From contig QEXY01000089.1 of NCBI GenBank assembly GCA_003130875.1, forward strand, positions 1-64,000: a DNA stretch of 64,000 bases, given 5' to 3'. A program made the translations under genes and the position numbers. How positions within the stretch are numbered: position 1 is the first letter of the stretch; each line of letters opens with the position of its first letter. The stretch comes from Ardenticatenia bacterium. GTDB lineage: Bacteria > Chloroflexota > Anaerolineae > 4572-78 > NAK82. The notes beneath the pieces were generated by a model. The model did no database searches and was not told the DNA's origin. It saw only the letters and a list, made by a program, of their open reading frames with translations. Shown here one piece after another: positions 47,469 through 56,465 of the stretch.

Positions 47469-48680
47469 TTGCGTGCCGTTTACATCGACAAAAATATCCC
47501 CCGGGCTCTGCTTGTTAAGGCACTCAAACCGGTGTGGCCCGGTGTTGCCTATAGTGCGCTTTCCCATGCCCACTGGGTCGACATGCCCGACCCGGAGTTG
47601 CCCGGGCCGCGTTGGGTGCGTGTGCGTAACCGTCAGTGTGGCATCTGTGGCAGCGATCTCAGCTTGTTGTTTGCGGAAGCGAACATCGATATTGCGCCGT
47701 TTGCCTTGCCCTCTACTCAGCGCTTCTATCTTGGCCACGAAATCGTCGGTCATGTGGTCGAAATAGGCCCTGGGGTGACCCGCCTTAAGGTGGGAGATCG
47801 CGTGATTATGGATTCACGCTTCACGAATCCCACGTGTCTGAGCCAGGAAATCGATCCACCATGTCCCCACTGCGCTGCGGGCAATTACACACGCTGCGAG
47901 AATGCCTCGATGGGGTTGGGCATCCAAGGAGTAGGAGGGGGATGGGGAGACAGTTTCATCGCTCACGAGACGGAACTCTACGCGATGCCCACTGACCTCA
48001 CCGACGATCAAGCGATGATGGTCGAGCCGATCAGTACACCGGTGCGCGCGGTGCTGCGTTGTCTGCCACAGCCTGGTCAGCAAGTTTTGATCCTAGGTGG
48101 CGGGGTGATCGGGCTCAGCACGTTACAATGTGTGCGTGCCCTGGCGCCTGATTGCCATGTCACCATCGTGACCCGCCATCCCCATCAAGCGGAAATGGCA
48201 CACCGATTGGGTGCACACGAGGTGGTCCGAGATGAAGATGGTTACCAAATGACCGCCCGCATCACCCATGCCAAGCTGTATCGGGGTCTGTTCAACAATC
48301 GTATGTTGCTGGGCGGCTTCGATGTGATTTACGACTGTGTCGGCTCTGCAAAATCTATTCAGGATTGTCTGCGGTGGGCTCGCGCCGGCGGGTGTGTGGT
48401 GCTGCTCGGTGTGAAAATGGCACGCTTCCATGTGGATCTGAGTCCCATCTGGCACCAAGAGGTCGAGCTCGCTGGTGTGCTGGCCCACGGTGCTGAAAGC
48501 TGGCAGGGCAGGCGATGTCACACTTACGAAGTGGTGATCGATCTGATGCGTCACGGAAAGTTGCAGGTGGAAGGGCTCATCACCCATCGCTTTCCCTTGT
48601 CTGAATGGAAACGGGCAGTTGCCACGGCACGTGACAAACGCACAGGTTCCATCAAAGTTGTGATCACTGTCGATGGCTGA
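47469..48680 (+). CDS. zinc-binding MDR alcohol dehydrogenase-like protein
   Basis: The 403-residue protein belongs to the medium-chain dehydrogenases: the catalytic-zinc Cys in RQCGICGSDLS, the GHEIVGHVVEIGPGV strand, a structural-zinc-like cluster PCPHCAAGNYTRC, and an NAD fold with LILGGGVIGLSTLQ. About 50 residues longer than typical ADHs, with an N-terminal extension. The likely TTG start (47469) follows fabF by 3 bases, with GGAGG upstream. Substrate unknown. Confidence 0.88.
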   Translation: MRAVYIDKNIPRALLVKALKPVWPGVAYSALSHAHWVDMPDPELPGPRWVRVRNRQCGICGSDLSLLFAEANIDIAPFALPSTQRFYLGHEIVGHVVEIGPGVTRLKVGDRVIMDSRFTNPTCLSQEIDPPCPHCAAGNYTRCENASMGLGIQGVGGGWGDSFIAHETELYAMPTDLTDDQAMMVEPISTPVRAVLRCLPQPGQQVLILGGGVIGLSTLQCVRALAPDCHVTIVTRHPHQAEMAHRLGAHEVVRDEDGYQMTARITHAKLYRGLFNNRMLLGGFDVIYDCVGSAKSIQDCLRWARAGGCVVLLGVKMARFHVDLSPIWHQEVELAGVLAHGAESWQGRRCHTYEVVIDLMRHGKLQVEGLITHRFPLSEWKRAVATARDKRTGSIKVVITVDG

Positions 48681-49645
48681 TGCAGGCACTCGTCCTCGGA
48701 GCAACAGGGTTTATAGGCGGCGCCATAGCGCGTGCAGCGGTGGAACACGGATGGCAAGTCCGTGGCACCCGGCGCGCTGCGCAACGCCAAGGTGCCATTG
48801 CCGACCTGGTTGCACCAGGACGGTTCTCATGGTGCTATGCCGACCTGGACAACTGTGACTCGCTCGTGGAAGCGATGTCGGGTTGTCAGGTGGTTTTCCA
48901 CGCGGCAGGCTATTATCCCCGTTCCAGCCGCAACGCTACGGCGCAAATCGAGCAGGCGCGCATCCAGATGGAAAACGTTCTGCGGGCTTTCCGTCGCGCC
49001 AAACCCGACCTTTTGATTTATACCAGCTCCCTGAGCACGATTGGCCGACCCCGTGAACCTGGCCGTTTGGCCGATGAACGCGATGTTTATCAACTGAACG
49101 ACTTGCCCATCTGCTACTTCAACGTGAAAATTGTTATGGAAGAGATGGCTCTGTCCTCCGGATTGCCGGTGGTGGCGCTGTGCCCGACGGCTGTGTTCGG
49201 GCCGGGGGACGTAAAGCCGACCAGTGGAAAGCTATTCCTGATGGCAGCTAGAGGATGGGTTTTCTTCTATCCGGATGGCGTCCAAGACGTCGTGGATGTG
49301 CGCGATGTAGCGGCCTCCCACGTGCGCGCCGTCGAAAGGGGACAGGTGGGACAACGCTACATTCTGGGCGGCGAGACAATGACCTATCGCGAAATGCTCA
49401 CCATCATAGCACGCGTGGCGGGTCGGCGTCCGCCCTGGCTGCGTCTGTCCCCTTCTATCATTGCACGGTTGGGACACTGGGCTGGGTGGCTGGGCATCCT
49501 GGGCGGTGACGTCCTACAAGCTGTGCCATATTGGCAGCCGCTGAACACCTCGCGCGCGCGCCGCGAGCTGGGACATACATCCCGTCCGTTCACCATCACA
49601 GCGGAAGACACCTTCCGATGGTTTCGTCAGCACGGTTACTTGTGA
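48680..49645 (+). CDS. extended SDR, NAD-dependent epimerase/dehydratase family
   Basis: The 321-residue protein has the extended-SDR nucleotide motif LVLGATGFIGGAIA, the catalytic Ser region LIYTSSLSTIG and Tyr-x3-Lys as YFNVK. Similarity of pattern is to dihydroflavonol-4-reductase and HpnA-like enzymes acting on ketones or sugar derivatives. ATG 48680 overlaps the preceding stop by one base. Membership in the fabF operon suggests reduction of a ketone in a lipid or polyketide-like product. Confidence 0.87.
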   Translation: MQALVLGATGFIGGAIARAAVEHGWQVRGTRRAAQRQGAIADLVAPGRFSWCYADLDNCDSLVEAMSGCQVVFHAAGYYPRSSRNATAQIEQARIQMENVLRAFRRAKPDLLIYTSSLSTIGRPREPGRLADERDVYQLNDLPICYFNVKIVMEEMALSSGLPVVALCPTAVFGPGDVKPTSGKLFLMAARGWVFFYPDGVQDVVDVRDVAASHVRAVERGQVGQRYILGGETMTYREMLTIIARVAGRRPPWLRLSPSIIARLGHWAGWLGILGGDVLQAVPYWQPLNTSRARRELGHTSRPFTITAEDTFRWFRQHGYL

Positions 49646-49657
49646 TCAGGAAGATCT

Positions 49658-50041
49658 ATGGCAGATAAGTTTAATTCCGATCAAATCGCCTACATTACCA
49701 TCGTCGAGGGGCCACCACCCCGGTTCAAACCTGCCGATCAACTGTGGGTGGCTTCACTGGCAGAGGGGCCTGTACCGACTGTTGTCGCCTCGTGCGACAT
49801 GCGCACCCTCAACGGTCCAGGGCTGGTGGAACGCTGTCGACGTGCCTGGGCGGAGGGACGTCCGGCGCGCTTGAACTATCCCATGCGTCATGCGCCTTAT
49901 GCACCGGCCAGCACACGCGCCGAGATCGAGATCGTGGCAGCGCGCTGGCGCCAGGTTCCGGAGGGACAACTCCTGACGCTGTGGGTGCGCACCGAACACG
50001 CAGAGCAACTCATCACCGACGAGGATGAACCAGAAGAATGA
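49658..50041 (+). CDS. uncharacterised 127-residue protein of the fabF operon
   Basis: I do not recognise this family. It is soluble, without signal peptide or membrane helix, with an acidic C-terminus (ITDEDEPEE) and an RPARLNYPMRHAPYAP segment in the middle. It lies 12 bases after the SDR, and its last codons overlap the peptidase start by four bases, so it is very likely translated and coupled to the metallopeptidase. Confidence 0.75.
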   Translation: MADKFNSDQIAYITIVEGPPPRFKPADQLWVASLAEGPVPTVVASCDMRTLNGPGLVERCRRAWAEGRPARLNYPMRHAPYAPASTRAEIEIVAARWRQVPEGQLLTLWVRTEHAEQLITDEDEPEE

Positions 50042-51675
50042 ACGCCAACACACTTGCCGATTTCGTGGAACAGTTTGCCGCTCAAGTCGAGAAGATAGAA
50101 ACTCAGGCTGCTCTGGCGTACTGGTATTTCACCACGACCAGCCGACCTGAGCACCAGCAAGAATATGTGCGACTGCAGATTGCGTTGCGCCATCTATATG
50201 CCGATCGCGCTACTTTTGAGCGCTTCAATGCCCTCTGTGAGGAATATCCTCCGACAGATCCAGTGCTCGCCCGCCAAGTGACCCTGCTGCGCTATCAGTT
50301 TCTGGGCAACCAGATGGACGACGAGACCATCCGAGAGATCAGCCAACGCGAAGCGGACCTGGAGAAAGAGTTTAATACGTTCCGCGCTGTTTTGAATGGC
50401 AAGACGGTGAGTGATAATGAGATCAAAGAGATTCTGCGTGAATCGACGGATAACGTGCTGCGCCAGCAAGCCTGGGAGGCAAGCAAGCAGATCGGCGACC
50501 GTGTTGCCTCCCAGCTGCTCGAGCTGGTGGAGATACGCAATCGGGTTGCGCGCAACAGCGGCTTTGACAACTACTACACGATGCGTCTGACACTCCAAGA
50601 GCTGGATGAGGCGCAGCTGTTCACTCTGTGGGATGAGCTGGACCGTCAGCTCCGCCCTATCTACCAGGCCTATAAGTCTGCCCTGGACGCCCAGCTGAGC
50701 GCGCGTTTTGGAGTCTCGCCACAAGCATTACGTCCGTGGCATTATAGTGACCCCTTCTTTCAGGAAGCTCCGATGGTGGATCCGGCAGTCCATCTGTTTT
50801 TGACAAACACCTACGCCAACCAGGACCTGGTGGCATTGGGCCGACGCTTCTACCACGCGCTGGGGTTGCAGGTGGATGACATCCTGGCACGCAGTGACTT
50901 ATACGAACGCGCCAACAAGCAACAGCATGCCTATTGTATCCACATCGACCGCAAAGGGGATGTGCGCATGCTGTGTAATCTGCGCCCCAACTACCAGTGG
51001 ATGTCCACTCTGTTGCATGAACTGGGCCATGCCGTCTATGACAAGTACCTGGATATACGCCTGCCCTACCTATTGCGCCAACCAGCGCACATCCTGGTGA
51101 CCGAGGCGGTCGCCATTCTGATGGGGCGGCTGGCGAGTGACGTCGATTGGATCAGCTCATACATCCCAGAACGTGCTGACGAAGCACACCAAATAGAACG
51201 CGCGCTGCGTCAGTACGCCGCAGCGGAGTTGCTCATCATGGGTCGCTGGGTGCCGGTGATGAGCTATTTTGAGCGTGCGCTTTATCACGACCCACACCAG
51301 AATCTCAACCAGCTATGGTGGGATCTGGTGGAACACTTCCAGGGTGTCACCCGCCCAGAAGGACGGAACGCACCGGACTGGGCCGCCAAGATACACCTCA
51401 GCACCGCGCCGGTATATTACCACAACTACCTGTTAGGAGAGATGATAGCCTCGCAGTTGCGCGCTGCCATTGAGCGGGATGTGCTGGGAGGGCAGGCAAA
51501 TGCAGGGCCACGCCTCGTGAGCGATCCGGCGGTGGGAAGTTACTTAAAGGAGCGGGTCTTCCAGCCGGGTGCATTGCGTCATTGGCAGGATGCGCTAGCT
51601 TATGCCACGGGAGAGTGTTTGCAGCCGCATTATTTCGTCCGAGAAGTGGGCGCGGTCCAGCGGGAGCGACACTAG
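50038..51675 (+). CDS. HExxH zinc metallopeptidase, M2/M3-like
   Basis: The 545-residue protein has the gluzincin motif LLHELGHAVYDKYL, with the third zinc ligand Glu in LVTEAVAILMGRLA. Helical architecture before and after the motif (RLTLQELDEAQLFTLWDELD; HYSDPFFQEAP) resembles bacterial peptidyl-dipeptidase (M2) and oligopeptidase (M3) enzymes of clan MA. There is no signal peptide, so it probably cleaves short peptides in the cytoplasm. ATG 50038 overlaps the preceding gene. Confidence 0.85.
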   Translation: MNANTLADFVEQFAAQVEKIETQAALAYWYFTTTSRPEHQQEYVRLQIALRHLYADRATFERFNALCEEYPPTDPVLARQVTLLRYQFLGNQMDDETIREISQREADLEKEFNTFRAVLNGKTVSDNEIKEILRESTDNVLRQQAWEASKQIGDRVASQLLELVEIRNRVARNSGFDNYYTMRLTLQELDEAQLFTLWDELDRQLRPIYQAYKSALDAQLSARFGVSPQALRPWHYSDPFFQEAPMVDPAVHLFLTNTYANQDLVALGRRFYHALGLQVDDILARSDLYERANKQQHAYCIHIDRKGDVRMLCNLRPNYQWMSTLLHELGHAVYDKYLDIRLPYLLRQPAHILVTEAVAILMGRLASDVDWISSYIPERADEAHQIERALRQYAAAELLIMGRWVPVMSYFERALYHDPHQNLNQLWWDLVEHFQGVTRPEGRNAPDWAAKIHLSTAPVYYHNYLLGEMIASQLRAAIERDVLGGQANAGPRLVSDPAVGSYLKERVFQPGALRHWQDALAYATGECLQPHYFVREVGAVQRERH

Positions 51676-53277
51676 ATGCCGTCGCCGCACATAGGCCTTG
51701 CTCGACGAATCTTTGCACGTCTTGGCTTTCTGCTGGGTCTATGTCTAGCTCTGTCGAGCGGTTGTACACCCGGCACAGAGATAACAAAGGACCGTGAGCC
51801 GCGCGTTTCCCCTACGACATCAACTTTGCCCATTCCTACTTCCGCATCTTCACCTTCCGGCAGCCTTTCGGCCACTTTTCCCGTCACCACACCGCCCAGG
51901 CTCCCTTCGGCCAAGACGACCTCCGCGCCTCATCCTTCGCGTGTGGCGTCCCCGACCGTGACGAAGGCGATGTCGCCAGTCGTCTATGAAACCAGCCTCT
52001 CGCTGATGACCTATGATTATCAATCAGCGCTGTTGCCGACCACGCCGGATGACCCGGTGTATCCCTATCCGCGACTCGATCATAACAAAGTAGGTCCACC
52101 CTCGCCGCGCACATATCGTGCCCTCGTTTTGGAAAATCGTTATCTCCAGCTCACCATCCTCCCCGAGCTGGGTGGGCGCCTGTACCGTTGGGTCGATAAA
52201 GCGAGCGGTCATAACCTTTTCTACTCGAATCCGGTGCTCAAACCGACCCACTGGGGCATCCGCGGATGGTGGTTGGCGACAGGTGGCATGGAGTGGGCAT
52301 TGCCCCTGGATGAACATGGACTGAGCGAGGCGACGCCCTGGCACTACACCATCGAACGTCATCCGGACCGTGTCAGCGTTTCGTTGCGCGATGTGGAGGA
52401 ACATTCCGGGCTTGTCTGTACCATCACGGTTCAACTGGATGATCAACATTCCTATTTCACGCTGATCCCCCAGATCACCAACCCGACCCGCGATCCGGTA
52501 CGCTACAAGTTCTGGATCAACGGTATGTTCAGCTTGGGCAGTCCGCAGGCCGAGGCAGGACTCCAGTTTATTCTGCCGGTCGACCGGGTGATGGTTCACT
52601 CGAGTGGGGACAAAGATCTGCCCGGTCCTGGAAAGCTGATGACCTGGCCGGAGTTCAGGGGGCGCGATATGAGTCGTGCCAGCAATTGGCAAAAGTATCT
52701 CGGTGTGTTCGCTTACCCTGCCATCACGGCCGATTTTATGGGGGCATACAACCACCAGACCCATTTAGGGGTGGTGCGCGTCTTTCCACACCCGATAACC
52801 CGTGGCGCTAAGATATTCAGTCTGGGTGACATCCCGGCTGCCGTCTGGACGGACGATGAGAGCCGCTACTTTGAGCTGTGGGCCGGGTTGGCGCCCACTT
52901 TCTGGGACGAGGTGACGTTGGCCCCTGGTCAGACAGTCAGCTGGCAAGAATATTGGTACTCCGTGAATCATACAGGCGGCTTTACATATGCCAATGAGCA
53001 GGCGGCGCTCAACTTAGCCCTATCCTCTACCACGGTAGAAGTGGCCGCGGCGGTGACTTCCGCTCTGGAAGGCCCCATGCGACTGTGGCACAATGGGCGA
53101 GTAACCGCCTCCTGGAACGTCTCACTGACGCCAGGACAAGCATTCCGCAGAACCCTTGAAATCGCGCCGGCTCAGTCGGCTGGAGTATGGAAGCTGGAGC
53201 TGCGCGATGACCGGGGCCGGCAGATCGCTATGTTCCGGGAAGAGATAGGACGTACTACCCGGTGGAATGCGCGTTAG
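51676..53277 (+). CDS. DUF5107 lipoprotein
   Basis: The 533-residue protein has a lipoprotein signal with lipobox LSSGC near residue 30, then a Ser/Thr/Pro-rich linker of about 80 residues. A DUF5107 domain follows, with the hallmark YLQLTILPELGGRLYRWVDK and GGMEWALPLDEHGLSE segments. The fold is related to aldose epimerases and galactose mutarotase-like carbohydrate-binding proteins, so it probably binds a sugar outside the membrane. It begins immediately after the peptidase stop and is the last gene of the fabF operon. Confidence 0.88.
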   Translation: MPSPHIGLARRIFARLGFLLGLCLALSSGCTPGTEITKDREPRVSPTTSTLPIPTSASSPSGSLSATFPVTTPPRLPSAKTTSAPHPSRVASPTVTKAMSPVVYETSLSLMTYDYQSALLPTTPDDPVYPYPRLDHNKVGPPSPRTYRALVLENRYLQLTILPELGGRLYRWVDKASGHNLFYSNPVLKPTHWGIRGWWLATGGMEWALPLDEHGLSEATPWHYTIERHPDRVSVSLRDVEEHSGLVCTITVQLDDQHSYFTLIPQITNPTRDPVRYKFWINGMFSLGSPQAEAGLQFILPVDRVMVHSSGDKDLPGPGKLMTWPEFRGRDMSRASNWQKYLGVFAYPAITADFMGAYNHQTHLGVVRVFPHPITRGAKIFSLGDIPAAVWTDDESRYFELWAGLAPTFWDEVTLAPGQTVSWQEYWYSVNHTGGFTYANEQAALNLALSSTTVEVAAAVTSALEGPMRLWHNGRVTASWNVSLTPGQAFRRTLEIAPAQSAGVWKLELRDDRGRQIAMFREEIGRTTRWNAR

Positions 53278-53384
53278 TCGTGTCCCATCGCGTCGGCGAC
53301 CGGGTCTGCCATAGGGATGTCCCACCAGGTGAAATCTCCCCCAGCACCCCCGAAGATATTCCGAGGGGGAGCGAGCGATGAGCA

Positions 53385-54887
53385 CTACGAATGCACGCCG
53401 TACACAGCCAGCACGATTTGTGGAGTGAGCTCCACTTCCAGTATGGCGGCGAGGAACAGCAAAGGCACCACAAGCAAGAGAAACATCTTGAGGAAGTCCG
53501 CCAGCGCCAGGAGGATACCCTGACCCACATCGAGACCAAAAGGCGGTGAAACCAATGCAGCACCGATGCGGAGGGCGAATCCGGTCGCAATGATTGCTGC
53601 AGGCAGCTCGATGATCCCGTGCGGCAGAATGAACGTCGCCACGAAGACCAGTGGACTATAACCCAGCGCAGCCACTTGCGCGGCGAAGAAGCCCACCAAA
53701 GCCAGAGGTGCCATCAGTAACACCAACGGCATAACCCCAAACGAAAAGAGGGCTAGCAGGCCAGCCAGCGCCAGAGCCCGTAAATTGTTGAAGAACACCC
53801 CAGTAACGCTAAAGCGTGGCAGAAAACCCAACTGAGGAACTCGTTCGAAAGTGTCCTGCGGTAAGGTATCGAGGCGGATGGCCCCTTCTGGCAACGGCCA
53901 TTGCGCCGCTGAAGAAACACCCAGAGCGACAGCCCCCACCAAAGTGAGCAGCACCACTGCCAGAGATGGCCAGTGCGTCCGCAACATGTGGGGGATGTCG
54001 TGGCACAGCATGCGCTTCAGGTCAGGTGGGGGATACGTTCCGCGTTGCAACGCCTGTTCAGGGGGGCGCAGAAAATACCCGAGGAAGTCCCGCAACACGC
54101 TACGCAGGTTGAGCTCATCCACTTCCCTTGCCAGGATCTCTTCGCGATTGAAGATGCGAATCCCCATGCGCACCAGGATCAGATTCGCCACGCCCAGTGC
54201 GGCGATGATCCACCACAAGACATCATATTGTCCCCAAAAGAGCAGGATGCTCTCGGCCTGTACCAGCAAGGCCATCGGGATGATGATAAAGCTGGCCAAC
54301 AGATTAGCAGCGCGCACACTGGAAGTTTGGCTGGAAACAATCACGGCAGCCGAGACCATCACCGAAGCTTCCATGCTGTTGAGCAAGAGCATCTGAAGCA
54401 GCATAAGCCCCTCAGGCAGCCAGCCCGCGCTGAGAACCATGCCGGTCAGATAGACGGAAATGGCCAGATAGCTCGCCGCCAACGGCAGGATCAATGCTGC
54501 CAACATCTTGCCCAGATAGAGTTCGCCATCGGAAATGGGCATGGACAACAGCGGCTCCAGACTACCCCGTTCTTTCTCCCCCACAAAGGTCTCCAGGGCC
54601 AACACCAGGGAGAAAGTCACGGGAAAGAATCCCACGATCATGAGAAGAAATGGATTGAGGCGCTCTGCGATCAGCGCGTTTTGACCCCCATAGTGCAGCA
54701 CAAAGTCACGTGCCATCCCAGCAGTGAAGTTCATCAGAAAGGGGAACAACAGGGTAAGGATAAAGATAGGAGTTGTGATGCGCCAATCGCGCAAGCTATC
54801 ACGTAGCTCGCGCCGGGTGACCACTAGAGCGAGATATAAACGTTCACGCAACGTGATCTCTTTGCTTTCGGGAAGAGACGTGTCCAT
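53385..54887 (-). CDS. ABC-2 permease fused to a SpoIIM-like domain
   Basis: The 500-residue membrane protein combines an ABC-2 type permease (about residues 1-255: VGEKERGSLEPLLSMPISDGEL is the typical cytoplasmic gate sequence) with a C-terminal SpoIIM/DUF95-like domain (about 300-495: FFNNLRALALAGLLALFSFG, FILPHGIIELPAAIIATGFA). Usually these are separate genes encoded side by side. It follows the ATPase gene after 27 bases and must be its membrane partner. Exported substrate unknown. Confidence 0.87.
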   Translation of the reverse strand: MDTSLPESKEITLRERLYLALVVTRRELRDSLRDWRITTPIFILTLLFPFLMNFTAGMARDFVLHYGGQNALIAERLNPFLLMIVGFFPVTFSLVLALETFVGEKERGSLEPLLSMPISDGELYLGKMLAALILPLAASYLAISVYLTGMVLSAGWLPEGLMLLQMLLLNSMEASVMVSAAVIVSSQTSSVRAANLLASFIIIPMALLVQAESILLFWGQYDVLWWIIAALGVANLILVRMGIRIFNREEILAREVDELNLRSVLRDFLGYFLRPPEQALQRGTYPPPDLKRMLCHDIPHMLRTHWPSLAVVLLTLVGAVALGVSSAAQWPLPEGAIRLDTLPQDTFERVPQLGFLPRFSVTGVFFNNLRALALAGLLALFSFGVMPLVLLMAPLALVGFFAAQVAALGYSPLVFVATFILPHGIIELPAAIIATGFALRIGAALVSPPFGLDVGQGILLALADFLKMFLLLVVPLLFLAAILEVELTPQIVLAVYGVHS

Positions 54888-54914
54888 TCTTTCCCAACCT
54901 ACCCGACCAAGTGG

Positions 54915-55844
54915 TTATGCCGCATCGCTCTGCACCTCGTTTACAATGCGCAGATAGACTTCCTCCAGGTTACGCGGCACCTCACTTAACGTAATGACCG
55001 GTGCTCCGTGTTCGATCAAACGCTGCATCAGCCGCGGGTTCACCATCTCAGGCGTTTGGGTCGTGTAACGCACCCAATTGTCACCGTATTCGCGCAGCTG
55101 AACCAGGTCCTCCAGTAGAGGCAACAGCCCGTCCAACGATGTCCCCAGGCGTAATTCGAACAGTGGGTCACCCAGCAGGCGGCGCTTCAGCTCTGGAACG
55201 CTCCCCAGTGCAGCGATACGACCGCGCCGAATGATAGCAATGCGGTCCGCTAACGTCTCCGCCTCACCGAGATTATGCGTGCATAATATGATGGTACGTT
55301 TTTCGCGGCGTAACTCGAGGATCGCCTCACGCACCTGACGTGCGCTGTAAGGATCCATTGCCGAGGTTGGCTCATCCAGAAAAAGCACCAGCGGATCATG
55401 CAACATAGCCCGCACCAGCGCCAGCTTCTGCCGCATCCCTTTTGAATATTCGCCAAGGCGTTGATAGCGTGCATCCCACAAATCGAAGCGTCGCAATAGA
55501 TGCTCACTTCGTATCGTGCGCTGAGCAGGAGACAACCTGTGCAGTTGTCCAAAGAAATCCAGGTATTCCAGAGCCCGCATACGCGAGTAAAGACCAGGTG
55601 CCTCGGTCAACAGTCCCACGATGCGACGCACCTGACGCGCTTCGCGCACCGTATCCAGGCCAGCGATACGCGCCCAACCGGCAGTTGGTCTGAGAATGGC
55701 AGCCAACATGCGCACCGTGGTCGTCTTGCCGGCTCCATTGGGGCCGAGCAAAGCGAGCACCTCTCCCTCACGTACATTTAGATCGATGCCATCCACGGCG
55801 CGAATCAAACCAAAGTGTTTGCTCAGGTTCGCTGTCTCGATCAT
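54915..55844 (-). CDS. ABC transporter ATP-binding protein
   Basis: The 309-residue ATPase has Walker A GPNGAGKTTTVR, signature YSKGMRQKLALVRAM and Walker B LVLFLDEPTSAMD, then the switch His in CTHNLGEAE. It has the C-terminal domain of exporter ATPases. First gene of a two-gene operon with the SpoIIM-fused permease. Confidence 0.95.
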   Translation of the reverse strand: MIETANLSKHFGLIRAVDGIDLNVREGEVLALLGPNGAGKTTTVRMLAAILRPTAGWARIAGLDTVREARQVRRIVGLLTEAPGLYSRMRALEYLDFFGQLHRLSPAQRTIRSEHLLRRFDLWDARYQRLGEYSKGMRQKLALVRAMLHDPLVLFLDEPTSAMDPYSARQVREAILELRREKRTIILCTHNLGEAETLADRIAIIRRGRIAALGSVPELKRRLLGDPLFELRLGTSLDGLLPLLEDLVQLREYGDNWVRYTTQTPEMVNPRLMQRLIEHGAPVITLSEVPRNLEEVYLRIVNEVQSDAA

Positions 55845-55876
55845 AGACCGTCACAGTCTCTCGTTTCACTAACCAC

Positions 55877-55905
55877 ATTATAGCAAAGGTCTTGACATTT
55901 TGGAA
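55877..55905 (-). promoter_or_regulatory. extended -10 promoter of the SpoIIM-fused exporter
   Basis: On the minus strand TGCTATAAT gives a perfect extended -10 (TATAAT, complement of 55877-55882). TTCCAA lies 17 bases further upstream as a weak -35. The ATPase start is about 26 bases downstream of the expected transcript start. Confidence 0.6.
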
Positions 55906-56135
55906 CAGGTATTTGGTAATATATGCCGCAGTTGCAGGAAACAAAACGAGTGGCGGCGTCCAACTGACGCAGGGCCCGTTGCTGCGGCACCATCGCACCT
56001 TGACACCACCACGAGAATAGGACACCTTGTGGGTCGTATAAGGTGCCGGCTGTGTCCTCGATAGAGCTACAGGTTTTCCTAGATTGGAAGAATAAAAGAA
56101 GGCAAAATACGGATGGAGCGAAGAAGAATTCGACC

Positions 56136-56303
56136 TTAGCTCACTGGTCGCTGAGGTTTGGTTGTGACAAGCGCGATGAGATCGTTGTGCTCCTCTCCGT
56201 CAAGCGAAAGGGGAGCGGTGGTGCGCACAACACCCCGATGCCACTGAGCATATGCGACTCCAACCAATGCCAAGACCAACAGGAAGATCACCGTGGCTTC
56301 CAT
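56136..56303 (-). CDS. possible small single-span membrane protein
   Basis: 55 residues from ATG 56303: a hydrophobic helix right at the N-terminus (VIFLLVLALVGVAYA), then a polar tail ending in KPQRPVS. AAAGGGA lies about 10 bases upstream. No family is recognised. It stands alone in a gene-poor 620-base interval between the ABC exporter and the sensor kinase; the rest of that interval (55906-56135 and 56328-56465) shows nothing else. Real coding is plausible but not proven. Confidence 0.45.
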   Translation of the reverse strand: MEATVIFLLVLALVGVAYAQWHRGVVRTTAPLSLDGEEHNDLIALVTTKPQRPVS

Positions 56304-56465
56304 TGCAATAGCATCCCTTTCATACACACAATGGCACTCACGATAGATATGCCGAACTATCCTCCAGTATAGTGCGTTCGCTCGCCCCTCTCAACGGGCA
56401 AACTGCCTATTCTTTGGACATGTCACTAGGCTATTATGCGTAGCAGAGATTTTCGGGATGGCAGT

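Noticed and set aside
53340-53375. CCCCC/GGGGG hairpin after the DUF5107 gene as a terminator
   Set aside because: Only a 5-bp stem, with no T-tract on either strand.
56043-56372. 109-residue plus-strand frame
   Set aside because: It has no recognisable domain, no good ribosome binding site and lies opposite the more plausible small membrane protein.
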